45,817 nucleotides of DNA from Lachnospiraceae bacterium (lineage in GTDB: Bacteria > Bacillota > Clostridia > Lachnospirales > Lachnospiraceae), in NCBI GenBank assembly GCA_022791575.1, contig JAAVZI010000055.1, positions 1 through 45,817 of the forward strand. The letters run 5' to 3'. This document shows, piece by piece, positions 24,006-33,202 of this stretch. Positions within the stretch are counted from its first letter, which is position 1; every line of letters starts with the position of its first letter. Under the pieces are notes generated by a model. The model did not search any database. It had not been told where the DNA came from and worked only from the letters and a program-made list of their open reading frames with translations. The position numbers and the translations under genes were made by a program.

Positions 24006-25664
24006 TTACTCAATCATATTGTTGATGGCAGTTGCCAGTGCATTAATAGAAGCCTTAATAATATCCGGATCACTTCCTGCACCCCAGTAACAATTCTTCT
24101 TATCGTCCTCTATCCCCACATATGCAATTGCTTTTGAATGGGAACCGCTGCCAAGAGAATGCTCCTCATAACAGATAATATCATAATGAACGCCCAGCCC
24201 CTTCTTTAATGCAGCGCTGACCGCATCCAGCCTTCCATTGCCCTTTCCTTTGAAAAGCTGCTTCTTGCTGTTTCTTACAATTGTAACTTCGGTTCGGATT
24301 CCATCTCCCTGAGTAAAATGGCATTCGCTGATCTGAAACTCATTGTGCTTATTCACAAATTCCTCTTTGAAAATCTTGTAAATTTCCTCTGGGGACAGCT
24401 CTTTATGGTTCACATCGGATACATGCTTCGCCTTATAACTCATGGCTTCCTTCATCTTCTTAGGCAGATTAATACTGTAATTCTGCTGCAGAATATAACC
24501 CACGCCGCCCTTACCAGACTGGCTGTTGATACGGATTACGTCGGAATCATAGGTACGTCCCACATCTTGGGGATCAATTGGCAGATAAGGAACAGTCCAT
24601 TTTTCACTCTTGTGTTCATTCCTCCACTCCATGCCCTTGGCAATCGCATCCTGGTGAGAACCGGAAAATGCTGCAAATACCAGGGCACCAGCATAGGGCT
24701 GCCTTGCTGAAATATCCATATTAGTGTATTCTTTGTAACGCTCACAGATATCCGGCATATCGCTGAAATCCAACTCCGGGTCTACACCCTGTGAAAACAG
24801 ATTCATAGCTAATGTAATAATATCTACATTTCCCGTACGCTCCCCATTTCCAAACAAAGTACCCTCAATGCGGTCGGCTCCTGCCAGCAGGCCCAGCTCG
24901 GCATCGCTGACACCGCACCCGCGGTCATTGTGTGGATGTAAGGAAATTAAAACATTTTCACGATTATGCAGATTCTTATGCATATATTCAATCTGACTGG
25001 CAAATACATGAGGCAGGGAATGTTCTACCGTAGCAGGAATGTTAATAATAACCTTATTTTCCTCAGTAGGCTGCCAGACATCAATCACACCGTTGCAGAC
25101 TTCTGCAGCAAATTCCATTTCCGTACCCGTAAAGCTTTCTGGACTGTATTCAAAGGCAAAGTTGCCCTCGGTCTCATCTGCCAGCTGCTTTAACAATTTA
25201 GCGCCGCTGACTGCAATTTCTTTGATTTCTTCCTTGCTCTTTTTGAACACCTGTTCTCTTTGCGCCACCGAAGTCGAATTATATAAATGTACAATAGCTC
25301 TCGGCGCACCTTTGACCGCCTCAAAGGTCTTGCGGATAATATGTTCGCGGGACTGTGTTAACACTTGTACCGTTACATCGTCAGGAATCATATTCCGTTC
25401 AATCAAAGCTCTCATAAACGCATATTCTGTTTCAGAAGCGGCTGGGAAACCTACCTCAATTTCTTTAAATCCGATTTTTACCAATAATTCAAAAAATTCT
25501 AATTTTTCCTCCAGTCCCATTGGTTCAATCAAAGATTGATTGCCATCGCGCAGGTCTACGCTGCACCAGATGGGCGCTTTTTCAATACTATCCTTTTGGA
25601 CCCAGTCATAACAGGGATATGGCGGCATAAAATACTGTTTTTGATACTTTTCAAAATTTTTCAT
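24006..25664 (-). CDS. leuA: 2-isopropylmalate synthase, type 2 (LeuA)
   Basis: Condenses acetyl-CoA with 2-oxoisovalerate, the committed step of leucine synthesis. It has 552 residues. The TIM barrel starts at WCSVDLRDGNQSL (metal- and substrate-binding), with HPHNDRGCGVSDAELGLLAG and GNGERTGNVD later. After a linker, the C-terminal ~130 residues form the allosteric domain (EVTIVRNSKKQLFKGKGNGR). Length and spacing fit the type 2 (actinobacterial/yeast-like) LeuA. ATG 25664 has AAAGGAG upstream. Expression is controlled by a leucine T-box; a 143-bp palindromic element sits between that leader and the gene. Confidence 0.96.
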   Translation of the reverse strand: MKNFEKYQKQYFMPPYPCYDWVQKDSIEKAPIWCSVDLRDGNQSLIEPMGLEEKLEFFELLVKIGFKEIEVGFPAASETEYAFMRALIERNMIPDDVTVQVLTQSREHIIRKTFEAVKGAPRAIVHLYNSTSVAQREQVFKKSKEEIKEIAVSGAKLLKQLADETEGNFAFEYSPESFTGTEMEFAAEVCNGVIDVWQPTEENKVIINIPATVEHSLPHVFASQIEYMHKNLHNRENVLISLHPHNDRGCGVSDAELGLLAGADRIEGTLFGNGERTGNVDIITLAMNLFSQGVDPELDFSDMPDICERYKEYTNMDISARQPYAGALVFAAFSGSHQDAIAKGMEWRNEHKSEKWTVPYLPIDPQDVGRTYDSDVIRINSQSGKGGVGYILQQNYSINLPKKMKEAMSYKAKHVSDVNHKELSPEEIYKIFKEEFVNKHNEFQISECHFTQGDGIRTEVTIVRNSKKQLFKGKGNGRLDAVSAALKKGLGVHYDIICYEEHSLGSGSHSKAIAYVGIEDDKKNCYWGAGSDPDIIKASINALATAINNMIE

Positions 25665-25699
25665 AATTATTCAATCTCCTTTCAGGCATCTACAATTCT

Positions 25700-25842
25700 T
25701 AGGCATTTGTAAAACTCTTATTTCAATGTCAGAGTTTGGGCAATCTATACAAAAATGCAGCGAATTAAAAACGTCTTTGAGCGGAATTTTTGTATAGATT
25801 GTTCAAGCTCGTCGCTTAGAAAAGGACTTTCGCAATCACCTA
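25700..25842 (-). repeat. Palindromic dispersed element, copy B, in the leuA leader
   Basis: On the minus strand it begins TAGGTGATTGCGAAAGTC and ends GAGTTTTACAAATGCCTA, which are imperfect terminal inverted repeats. The left shoulder GCGACGAGCTTG is identical to copy A. The variable 16-nt stem core CAATCTATACAAAAAT is fully complementary in both arms. The loop TCAAAGACGTTTTTAATTC matches those of A and C. Direct repeats ATCTACAATTCT flank it (25688-25699 and 25843-25854), consistent with a target duplication. Every leuA transcript that passes the T-box would carry this hairpin. Confidence 0.88.
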
Positions 25843-25916
25843 ATCTACAATTCTGACAGAAAGAACGTATGCCAGCGCACTGGTCTGGAAGCTTTCCTAT
25901 CCATTGCTTTGCGGAC

Positions 25917-26200
25917 AAAAAAAACTTCCGTTCTCTCTGTATAACTTCTACATAGAGACGAAAGATTCTACTTCTTACGCGGTACCACTCTAATTTCGTG
26001 AAAAAATTCACGCACTCAACGGATACATTCATATCCTTCCCCTATAACGGTGGGATTCCGTCTACACCTACTCTCCCGCGGGATTTTGAGCAGCTGCTCC
26101 GAGACGAGTTCCAAATTTCCCTTCCGCTGTTTCACATCACCCAACAGCTTTCTGAACGCCGGTCCATCTGTACTATTTCTCTTCAACGCATTTATATTAT
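25917..26200 (-). ncRNA. T-box leader (leucine) of leuA
   Basis: The T-box sequence AGAGTGGTACCGCG lies at 25991-25978 on the minus strand. It is followed by a terminator hairpin (CTTTCGTCTCT ... AGAGAGAACGGAAG, then a run of eight T) ending near 25917. Upstream, GAGAAATAGTACAGATGG fits the AGUA region of Stem I, and GGAACTCG places CTC (26108-26106), a leucine codon, in the specifier position. Uncharged tRNA-Leu would favour read-through into leuA. Small ORFs on both strands here are shadows of the RNA. Confidence 0.9.
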
Positions 26201-26215
26201 ATTTCATGTGCTGTT

Positions 26216-26244
26216 ACTTTACCATATCCATAAGAAAAAATCAA
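26216..26244 (-). promoter_or_regulatory. leuA / T-box promoter
   Basis: On the minus strand TTGATT (26244-26239), a 17-bp spacer, then TAAAGT (26221-26216), just ahead of T-box Stem I. Confidence 0.6.
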
Positions 26245-26330
26245 GACCTAAATTTATTTTTTTACGATAGATTATTGACTCTCTGACCAAAAAGTAGTAC
26301 GATATTAGAAAATTTATCATTTTATTTTAA

Positions 26331-26371
26331 GGAACAGCTTGACAGAATACCAGAAACTGTCAGAATGTTCC
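26331..26371 (+). promoter_or_regulatory. Two-block inverted repeat ahead of the hemerythrin gene
   Basis: GGAACA and TGACAG on the left pair with CTGTCA and TGTTCC on the right, with 3-nt gaps on each side. It lies 25 bp upstream of the start codon. It could be an mRNA hairpin or a binding site for a redox-type regulator; no T-run follows. Confidence 0.45.
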
Positions 26372-26396
26372 CTATTTATATGGAGGAGATCGCAAA

Positions 26397-26804
26397 ATGT
26401 ACGAAATGAAACCTGAGTATTATACTGGAATTGACTTTATTGACCAGGAACACACAAAACTTTTTGAACTTGCACAGGAAACTCATGACCTGCTTTATGA
26501 TGACTTTCTGCAGGATCGATCAGAGCATCTGGTGCAGTTGGTATCGGAGTTAATCGACTATACCCGTACCCATTTTTCACACGAAGAAGAATATCAGAAA
26601 AGCATTGAGTATCCATTTATTGAACAACATGCCTTGCAGCATCGCCAGTTTGAAGATAAGCTGGCTGAAATTGATGTATACGATATGTCAAGTGACTTTG
26701 ATGAACAAAATGAAATGATAGAAAATCTTCTGGATTTTCTTGTAAACTGGCTGATTAATCATATCTGCAAGCTGGATATGCTGCTTCCGAAGAAATCAAA
26801 ATAA
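26397..26804 (+). CDS. Bacteriohemerythrin
   Basis: 135 residues, one four-helix hemerythrin domain with a non-haem di-iron site. Ligand pattern is visible: H19 in DFIDQEH, the HxxxE pair in FSHEEEY, two His in IEQHALQHRQF, and the late NHICKLD. Such proteins bind O2 and act in O2 storage, delivery or sensing; in anaerobes they are thought to help with oxygen tolerance. ATG 26397 has TGGAGGAG upstream. It is monocistronic, divergent from leuA, and ends at a shared terminator. Confidence 0.95.
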   Translation: MYEMKPEYYTGIDFIDQEHTKLFELAQETHDLLYDDFLQDRSEHLVQLVSELIDYTRTHFSHEEEYQKSIEYPFIEQHALQHRQFEDKLAEIDVYDMSSDFDEQNEMIENLLDFLVNWLINHICKLDMLLPKKSK

Positions 26805-26825
26805 GTCCTCCTTCCAACGGACAGT

Positions 26826-26863
26826 AGAAAAAAAGCGTGTCTAAATCAGGCACGCTTTTTTCT
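26826..26863. terminator. Bidirectional terminator
   Basis: AGAAAAAAAGCGTG and CACGCTTTTTTCT arms around a 10-11 nt loop. It serves the hemerythrin gene (+) and the histidine kinase gene (-), whose stop it overlaps. Confidence 0.88.
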
Positions 26864-27893
26864 ATGCTCCATCTTTTTGCGGCAAAAACACCGAAAACAC
26901 ATTTCCTCCCTCTTCTCTGGCCAAATTCATATACCCGCCCTGCCTGCGCACAATCTCCCGCGCCAGATATAGTCCAAGCCCCAGCCCTTCTATACTGCGC
27001 CCGCTCTCCCCGCGGTAAAACCGCTGGAAAATCTTCGCCCGCTCCTCCTCAGCAATCCGCGGCGCCTGGTCCCGCACGTCCACAGACATAAAAAGCCCCA
27101 GCCGCCGCACCGTCACCGCAATCACACTGCCCGGCGGCGAATACTTCACGGCATTGTCCAGCAGGTTAAATACCGCTTCCGCCGTCCAGCGCCTGTCATG
27201 ATAGACCAGAATCTCCTCCGCCCCCTGATAGGTAATCTCCGTGCCCCGCTCCACCGCCTTGGCAAAAACATCCTTAACCGCCGTCAGCACCGTCTCATTC
27301 ATACTCTGCATCTGTGCATGCAGATGAATCAGCCCTCCCTCCAGCCGCGAAATCTTAATCATACTCTCCGACAAAAACGACAGCCGCTCTACCGACAGCC
27401 GGACCACCGCCATATACTCCGCGCGCTCCGCCTCGTCCACGGCCGGGTCCGCCAAAAACTCCGTATACATATTCAGATTAGCCAGCGGCGTCTTCAACTG
27501 ATGGGAAATGTCAGAGACCAGCGCCTTAATATTCTCCTGTTCCTGCCTCGAAACCTCATTCTGACGCCGGTACATGCGAATCAGCTTCCAGACCCGGTCC
27601 TGCAGCTTCGACAGCTGCGTATCCTCATTCTCCGCAAATATCTCCTGCTCCTCCAAAACTGCCAGGCTCTCACAAAGACGCGACAAATCCGCAACCACAC
27701 TGCCAATATACCGCTCGTCCAGCCAATACTGCAGATGAACCGGCAGCCCGCCTAATACAAGCAAAACCGCCGCCCACACTGCCAAAACCACATGTTCCAT
27801 AACAAGCCAAACAATCCCGCCGCCCACAAAGGGCGCCAGGAGCAAAAGCAAGCCGATTCCTTTCTTACACTTCTGATACTTCCTTAAATCCAT
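26862..27893 (-). CDS. Sensor histidine kinase of the ABC-linked two-component system
   Basis: 343 residues. Two membrane helices (about 12-32 and 36-52) with almost no extracellular loop, as in kinases that sense through a partner ABC transporter (BceS-like). A cytosolic linker follows, then the H-box SDISHQLKTPLANL, N-box FNLLDNAVKYSPPG and G-box GLGLGLYLAREIV. Last gene of an operon (ATPase, permease, regulator, kinase). ATG 27893 has GGTGAGGAT upstream; a 43-bp tandem duplication covers this initiation region. Confidence 0.93.
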   Translation of the reverse strand: MDLRKYQKCKKGIGLLLLLAPFVGGGIVWLVMEHVVLAVWAAVLLVLGGLPVHLQYWLDERYIGSVVADLSRLCESLAVLEEQEIFAENEDTQLSKLQDRVWKLIRMYRRQNEVSRQEQENIKALVSDISHQLKTPLANLNMYTEFLADPAVDEAERAEYMAVVRLSVERLSFLSESMIKISRLEGGLIHLHAQMQSMNETVLTAVKDVFAKAVERGTEITYQGAEEILVYHDRRWTAEAVFNLLDNAVKYSPPGSVIAVTVRRLGLFMSVDVRDQAPRIAEEERAKIFQRFYRGESGRSIEGLGLGLYLAREIVRRQGGYMNLAREEGGNVFSVFLPQKDGA

Positions 27894-27978
27894 ATCCTCA
27901 CCACTTCTTCCACTACCGCCATCCTCTCAAATCCACATCCTCACCACTTCTTATACTACCGCCATCTTCTCAAATCCC
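27886..27978 (-). repeat. 43-bp tandem duplication at the kinase start
   Basis: Units at 27886-27928 and 27929-27971, then a 7-bp start of a third. The copies differ at only a few positions. The unit spans the ribosome site and first codons of the kinase gene, so an ORF-less second initiation-like site (GTGGATTTGAG) lies upstream of the real ATG. Confidence 0.85.
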
Positions 27979-27980
27979 GA

Positions 27981-28661
27981 TCACTCCCCAAACGTATACC
28001 CAATCCCAAACACCGTAACAATATAACGCGGATTCTTCGGATCCGGCTCAAGCTTCTGCCGCAGCCGCCGGATATGCACACTCAATGTATTCTCATCCAC
28101 AAAATTCGAATCACAATCCCAGATCCGCTCCAACAAAGAAGCCCTCGTCAAAACCTGCCCCTTATTCTTAATCAGACAAGCCAGCAGCTTAAACTCCGTC
28201 GAAGACAGCTTTACCAGCCGTTCCTCCTCCATCACCGACATCTTCTTAAAATCCACCGCCAGCCCCCGATACGTAAAACAATCCGGCTCCGCCGCAGCCG
28301 CAGAACCGCGCCGCAGGACCGCCCTCACGCGCTGCCCCAGAATCTCCAGCGAAAACGGCTTGGCAATATAATCGTCACAGCCATGCTCAAAGCCCTCAAT
28401 CATATTCTCCTCCGTATCATTCGAAGTCAGGAAAATCACCAACAGATCCTCCCGCTCCCGAATCCGGCGGCACAAGTCAAGCCCGCTGCCATCCGGCAGA
28501 TTAATATCCAGCAGCACTAAATCATAAGTGCTGCCAGATAACTCCGCTTCCGCCTCCGCCACCGTCATCGCCGAACCTGCGCGATACCCCTGCTTCTCCA
28601 GAAACAGACGGATTCCGCCATTAATAATCCAATCATCTTCCACAATCAAAATCGAATACAT
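27981..28661 (-). CDS. OmpR-family response regulator
   Basis: 226 residues. The receiver domain has acidic IVEDDWI, the phosphoacceptor in LVLLDINLPDGSGLDL (about 51) and Lys in YIAKPFSLEIL. The C-terminal winged helix (~125-226) has LSSTEFKLLACLIKN and the recognition region NTLSVHIRRLRQKLEPDP. The start at 28661 follows AGGTGA; ATG 28667 and GTG 28670 are alternatives. It lies 21 nt after the permease stop, so it is in the same operon and likely controls the transporter genes in response to the kinase. Confidence 0.94.
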   Translation of the reverse strand: MYSILIVEDDWIINGGIRLFLEKQGYRAGSAMTVAEAEAELSGSTYDLVLLDINLPDGSGLDLCRRIREREDLLVIFLTSNDTEENMIEGFEHGCDDYIAKPFSLEILGQRVRAVLRRGSAAAAEPDCFTYRGLAVDFKKMSVMEEERLVKLSSTEFKLLACLIKNKGQVLTRASLLERIWDCDSNFVDENTLSVHIRRLRQKLEPDPKNPRYIVTVFGIGYTFGE

Positions 28662-28682
28662 ACCCATCACCTGCGCCAGCCG

Positions 28683-31286
28683 CTAATTCTCATTCCGCAG
28701 CCGCTCCGTCACACTTTCCTTCGCAATAAAATAATACACAAGCCCCGGCACAAACATACAGATCAAAAACATCCCCGCCCCCAGCAGCAGCAGATACTGC
28801 CACGGATAATAAAACACCGCATAATCCACCGTCTCTTTCGACATATAAGCCACCAGCGCCAGCAGCGCATTACCCAAGGTCAACACCAGCCCCAGCGTAA
28901 TACTTCCATAATAAACACCCTCGAACATCAGCATTTTACGCACCTGCGAGCGGGTCATGCCCACACTCTCCAACACAGCCAGTTCCTTGCGCCGCGTATA
29001 CACGCCCGTCAGCATTACATTCACAAAATTCAAAATACCAATCAAAATTAAAACAATAGAAATACCGCTGGCCAGCACAGTCATCGACGTCATAGCCGTC
29101 TGAAAATACTCAGTCTGTTCCGATTTAATCAGCACCGAATCCACCGCCGCATGATTCTGCGTCAGCTCCTTCACCTGCTGCGTTACAAAACGCTCCGCCT
29201 CCGGCCGGCAGTCCATAGTAATACTGTCCACCACCGGACGATCCGCCAGCTCTTCCAACAACGCATTCGAGACAAAGATAAACGAGGGCGAACAAAGCGA
29301 CTGCCAGTAATGCCCAACACTCAACCTCGAAGCGTCCGAAACAGCCGCCGCTACCTCCACGCTGGCCCCGTTCCCATTCTCCTGGTTTACAAAGGAAATC
29401 GTTCTGCCCAGCATAGCCTGTGCATCGTCCTCCTCCGACAAGAATCCTACCAGACACAGCTCTCCCTTCTGAAACCGTTCCACATCCACTTTCTGCCCGG
29501 TATGTGCAAGATACTCTTTCAACATCGCCTCATCCATACCAAGAACCACAGCAGTAAAATCCATTTCCCCGCTCTCATAAAGGCCTATCGCCTGCTCCAC
29601 TTCACTTTTGCCCGCCATCTGCATAGCAGAATCAATAAACGGCCCATACGTTTCTCGGTCGAACTCCAGTTCGACTTCTATTTTACGGTTCACATAAACA
29701 CTGCTGACTCCCTCAATCTTAGAAAGCTTCTCCGCCAGTTTCTCCGCATCCTCCGCCTTATCAACATCCACACCATTCCTGCCGTTTTCCAAAGCGGTGC
29801 TTGTAAATATAGTATAATCATAATTTAAGTAACTGTCCACATAATTTTCCAGCTTCACACTGCCCATATACGTATGAACCGACAAAAACGCCATCGTCCC
29901 CATAAACAGCGAGGCAAATACAAGAATCGCCCGCTTTTTCTCCCGAAATACATTGCGCCATGCCATGCGGTACGTCCCGCCGCCATGCCGGAAATCCGCT
30001 GAATATAATTCCGCTGCCTGCTGCTCAGAACTCTGCGCCTCTGCAGACTTGTGCCCTTTCGACCTGCTCCTCGAACGCTTCGGCCTGCGCAGCTGCTTAT
30101 CAAGCTTGGAAATGCCATGGTATTTCATCGCCTCCACCGGCACAATACGGCTGGCCAGCCGGGCGGGCTTGCGGCAGCTTAAAAGAATCGTCGCCAGCGC
30201 AAAGATAACCGTCCCCACATAAATCAGCGGCTGAAAGACCACATTTGTCGGCAGCACGCCGTCCGTATTCGCCGTAAACATATTCAGAGCCATCGGCACC
30301 GCCAGAAAAGACACCGCCGCGCCAAGGGCAATTCCCACCGGGATTCCCACCAGCGAAAGCTGCAGTCCCTGCCTTCGGACAATCTGCCCCAGCTGCCGCG
30401 GCGTCGTGCCAATTGATTTTAAAAGCCCATAAAAACGAATATCTTTCGTAACAGAAATATACATCACATTATAAATAATCAGATACCCGCTAAACACAAT
30501 CATCAGCGCCAACAGCCCCACAAACAGGAAAATACTGGTTCTGGAAGAACCCCCATCCTGCACAGCAAACGTAACATCCCATTCCTGGCCGGAATCCAGA
30601 GTAACCGACGCCTCCAGCTCCTCATACAGCTCCATCTGCCTGCCGTCTTTGGCTGAAATCGAGAGCCTGCCGTCCTTTTGCACCGTCAGCCCCTGCTTAA
30701 CGGCATATTTCTCAGAGACAAAAGCCTGACAGCCGGAAGAAAAACTCTCATAATCCTTAAACCAGCCCGACAGCCGAAACTGCTCCTCGCCGCCGGCAAG
30801 CTGCAGCGATACCTCCATGCCGATCTTAGGCGATTGAATCCCCAATTCCTCCAACGCCGAACTCGCCAGCATAATCTCTTGTTCCTTGACCGGATAATTC
30901 CCCTTCACGCCGCTAACCGCCGGCAGATAATTCTGCTCAAACTCCGTCTGGTCATAATAATCCAGCGAAATCACTTTCTCCTCCTTCGTACTCATCTGGT
31001 CCACATGCACGCGGATACCCGCCGCCTCCAGATCCTTCGCTTTCTTCACAGTATCTATCTGCTTTTTCAGCGGATGATCCAGAAAAATCGTGGATTTCGT
31101 CCCCTGCAGCCGCAAAAGCATAATCTGCATATTCCCCGCAAAGCTAAACCCAATGCTGAACACCGTCGTAAACATAAATGTGGTCAAAATAATGGCCAGT
31201 ACAGCAAAAAGATTGCGGCTCCTATTATTTTTCAGCGTCCGCCGGGACAGCAGCCGCACAGAGCCCTGATTACGATTCTCTAACAT
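28683..31286 (-). CDS. FtsX-family ABC transporter permease
   Basis: 867 residues: an N-terminal helix, a large extracellular part (about 60-245), three helices (~250-370), a linker, then a second unit (helix ~445-465, extracellular domain, three helices at the end). It contains two FtsX-type cores ([19 protein letters not shown] and [20 protein letters not shown]). This layout fits bacterial exporters or sensors of antimicrobial peptides and lipoproteins. The start codon follows the ATPase stop with no gap (TAAATG). With the regulator and kinase downstream it forms a detoxification-type module. The antibiotic or lipid involved cannot be inferred. Confidence 0.93.
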   Translation of the reverse strand: MLENRNQGSVRLLSRRTLKNNRSRNLFAVLAIILTTFMFTTVFSIGFSFAGNMQIMLLRLQGTKSTIFLDHPLKKQIDTVKKAKDLEAAGIRVHVDQMSTKEEKVISLDYYDQTEFEQNYLPAVSGVKGNYPVKEQEIMLASSALEELGIQSPKIGMEVSLQLAGGEEQFRLSGWFKDYESFSSGCQAFVSEKYAVKQGLTVQKDGRLSISAKDGRQMELYEELEASVTLDSGQEWDVTFAVQDGGSSRTSIFLFVGLLALMIVFSGYLIIYNVMYISVTKDIRFYGLLKSIGTTPRQLGQIVRRQGLQLSLVGIPVGIALGAAVSFLAVPMALNMFTANTDGVLPTNVVFQPLIYVGTVIFALATILLSCRKPARLASRIVPVEAMKYHGISKLDKQLRRPKRSRSRSKGHKSAEAQSSEQQAAELYSADFRHGGGTYRMAWRNVFREKKRAILVFASLFMGTMAFLSVHTYMGSVKLENYVDSYLNYDYTIFTSTALENGRNGVDVDKAEDAEKLAEKLSKIEGVSSVYVNRKIEVELEFDRETYGPFIDSAMQMAGKSEVEQAIGLYESGEMDFTAVVLGMDEAMLKEYLAHTGQKVDVERFQKGELCLVGFLSEEDDAQAMLGRTISFVNQENGNGASVEVAAAVSDASRLSVGHYWQSLCSPSFIFVSNALLEELADRPVVDSITMDCRPEAERFVTQQVKELTQNHAAVDSVLIKSEQTEYFQTAMTSMTVLASGISIVLILIGILNFVNVMLTGVYTRRKELAVLESVGMTRSQVRKMLMFEGVYYGSITLGLVLTLGNALLALVAYMSKETVDYAVFYYPWQYLLLLGAGMFLICMFVPGLVYYFIAKESVTERLRNEN

Positions 31287-31952
31287 TTATTCCACCACCC
31301 TGCCATCTTCAATTCGAATCATCCGGTCCGCCATCAGCGCGATTTCCTCATTGTGGGTAATCATAGCGATCGTCTGGTTAAATTCCCGGCTGGTCACCTT
31401 CAACAGCGAAATCACGTCCATCCCGGTTTTGCTGTCCAGATTGCCGGTCGGCTCGTCGGCCAGGATAATGGCCGGCTTGGCACAAAGCGCCCTGGCAATA
31501 GCCACCCGCTGCTGCTGCCCGCCAGAAAGCTGATTCGGCATAGCCTTAAGCTTCTTCCCCAGCCCCAGCGTCTGAATAATTGAATCCACATAACCATGGT
31601 CCACCGTCGAGCCGTCCAGCTCAATAGGAAGCACAATATTTTCATACACATTCAACACCGGCACCAGATTATAATTCTGAAACACAAACCCGATATTTCT
31701 CCTGCGAAAAATCGTCAGCTGCTCATCATTCATCTGAAACAGCTTTTTCCCGGAAATGGTGACACTCCCGGAAGTCGGCCGGTCCAGCCCGCCCAGCATA
31801 TTCAGCAGGGTCGATTTCCCGCTTCCAGAGCTGCCGATAATGGCAACAAACTCCTGTTCTTCTATACAGGCAGAAACATGGTCGAGCGCCTTTACCAGCG
31901 ACTCGCCAGAGCCATATGTTTTGGTTAATTGTTTTGCTTCTAAAATGCTCAT
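31287..31952 (-). CDS. ABC transporter ATP-binding protein (MacB/LolD type)
   Basis: 221 residues, single ATPase domain. Walker [10 protein letters not shown] near 38, Q-loop [11 protein letters not shown], signature [15 protein letters not shown] near 142, Walker [17 protein letters not shown], and H-loop ITHNEEI. First gene of the operon; AAAGGAG lies 7 nt before ATG 31952. It powers the FtsX-type permease immediately downstream. A palindromic element (31984-32157) separates the gene from its likely promoter. Confidence 0.95.
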   Translation of the reverse strand: MSILEAKQLTKTYGSGESLVKALDHVSACIEEQEFVAIIGSSGSGKSTLLNMLGGLDRPTSGSVTISGKKLFQMNDEQLTIFRRRNIGFVFQNYNLVPVLNVYENIVLPIELDGSTVDHGYVDSIIQTLGLGKKLKAMPNQLSGGQQQRVAIARALCAKPAIILADEPTGNLDSKTGMDVISLLKVTSREFNQTIAMITHNEEIALMADRMIRIEDGRVVE

Positions 31953-31983
31953 TTGATTGCTCCTTTCTCTTTGTAAAAATGAT

Positions 31984-32157
31984 AGGTAATTGCGAAAGTC
32001 ATATTGAAAGCGACGATTTTAGACAAAAGATACAAAAACGCCGCTCAAATACGTTTTTGATTCGCTCTGTTTTTGTATCTTTTGCCTAAAATCTGGTTAC
32101 GAATCATGAGTTTCGCAAATATCTAAGTAGATTAGGGTGTCAAAAGCCTAATCCTAA
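31984..32157 (+). repeat. Palindromic dispersed element, copy C, between promoter and operon
   Basis: It begins AGGTAATTGCGAAAGTC. Arms 32015-32044 and 32064-32093 pair over 25 bp with one mismatch, then an internal 3x3 mismatch, then GC. The loop TCAAATACGTTTTTGATTC matches copies A and B; the stem core CAAAAGATACAAAAAC is its own. The right half has TGAGTTTCGCAAA, then a small extra hairpin (GATTAGG / CCTAATC) before the end. Exact 11-bp direct repeats GTAAAAATGAT flank it (31973-31983 and 32158-32168). Confidence 0.88.
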
Positions 32158-32166
32158 GTAAAAATG

Positions 32167-32175
32167 ATTATAACA
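32167..32175 (-). promoter_or_regulatory. Extended -10 promoter of the ABC/two-component operon
   Basis: TGTTATAAT on the minus strand. The right target-site repeat of copy C overlaps its downstream edge, so the predicted transcript start lies at the element boundary. Confidence 0.55.
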
Positions 32176-32313
32176 GAAAGTTCTTACAATCTTGTGACGG
32201 TTCTTCTTAAAATTATATGACTCGTCAGAGTATGGTTGACATAAAGCAATTTAGTAAGAACTGGAACAGGGGAAATAAGCCGGTAAATACATATTTTTTT
32301 CACAATACAGTAA

Positions 32314-32342
32314 TTGATGGCTTATTATTCTCGTGGTACAAT
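32314..32342 (+). promoter_or_regulatory. Promoter of the Rpn-family relic
   Basis: TTGATG (32314-32319), a 17-bp spacer, then TACAAT (32337-32342). It lies 41 bp before the former start codon. Confidence 0.6.
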
Positions 32343-32383
32343 AAAGTTAGGAAGAGAGCCGCTTTTTTGAAAGGAGCGGTATC

Positions 32384-33014
32384 ATAAATAAAATAATTTA
32401 TACCGTTGACGACTTGCGGCCGATCGATGATACGTTTTTTCGCAAGCTCGCAGAGAGAAAAGAATTTTGTGAAGAACTTCTACAGGTGATTCTTAAAAAA
32501 CCGGAGCTAAAATTAATTGAGACCATTCCTCAGCGAAGTTTTCACAATCTGGACGGACATTCTGTAACCGTAGATGTCATCTGTAAAGATTCCAAAGGAT
32601 GCTACTACAGTACAGAAATGCAGAAAACAGACAATGACGATCACCTAAAACGGGTTCGCTACAATCGCTGCAATGTAGATATTTACATTTCCGAAAAGGG
32701 AACAAAGTTCCGGGTGCTGCCAGACGTGTATATGATTTACATATCCAGTTTTGACCCCTTTAAAATGGGAAAAACGCTCTATCATGTTACACGGACTCTG
32801 GAAGAAACCGGCAGGAAGGGGGCGCGGAGAAATGTGTAAAATCGTAGAGGATTATGCAAAGGAATATGCAGCAGAACAAAAACAGGAATGGAACCGGTCA
32901 CTGGCGTTGGAAATGATCCGCTCCAACTATACCAATGATGAAATTCACAGGCTTCTGAAATTTTCTTTAGAGGAGATTATTCATTTGCGGAAAACGGCGG
33001 AGTGTGTTTTGTAA
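32384..33014 (+). pseudogene. Rpn-family (PD-(D/E)XK) nuclease relic
   Basis: The frame from 32384 reads INKIIYTVDDLRPIDDTFFR, then KEFCEELLQVIL, HSVTVDVICKDSKG, YYSTEMQ and DVYMIYISSFDPF: the N-terminal half of Rpn/putative-transposase nucleases. Two lesions are visible. The expected start codon, 7 nt after AAAGGAG, is ATA instead of ATG. The frame also breaks near 32820: the usual middle part is missing, and the C-terminal piece (CKIVEDYAKEYAAEQKQEW ... YTNDEIHRLL) continues in another frame to 33014. Intact members are about 300 residues. TTG 32414 could start a 141-residue remnant, but it has no ribosome site. Confidence 0.8.
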
Positions 33015-33071
33015 CTATTGAATTTGACTTATTTTTTGCAATATTATAGAAGGATTTTGCGGGAACTAGAA

Positions 33072-33109
33072 AAACGGCCAGATGTTATTTGCTTGACATC
33101 TGGCCGTTT
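33072..33109. terminator. Bidirectional terminator
   Basis: AAACGGCCAGATGT and its complement around a 10-nt loop, with T-rich sequence on both sides. It lies between the Rpn relic (+) and the helicase gene (-). Confidence 0.88.
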
Positions 33110-33202
33110 GATTTTTTATTCTAATTTATATGGAATATCTCTCTACTATTAATAATTGAAGCTCTTTACTTGTCAGACGCACTGCTGTTGATTGCTATTT
33201 GA

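Noticed and set aside
25745-26286. Several short ORFs upstream of leuA
   Set aside because: They overlap the T-box leader on both strands; the RNA element explains the conserved sequence.
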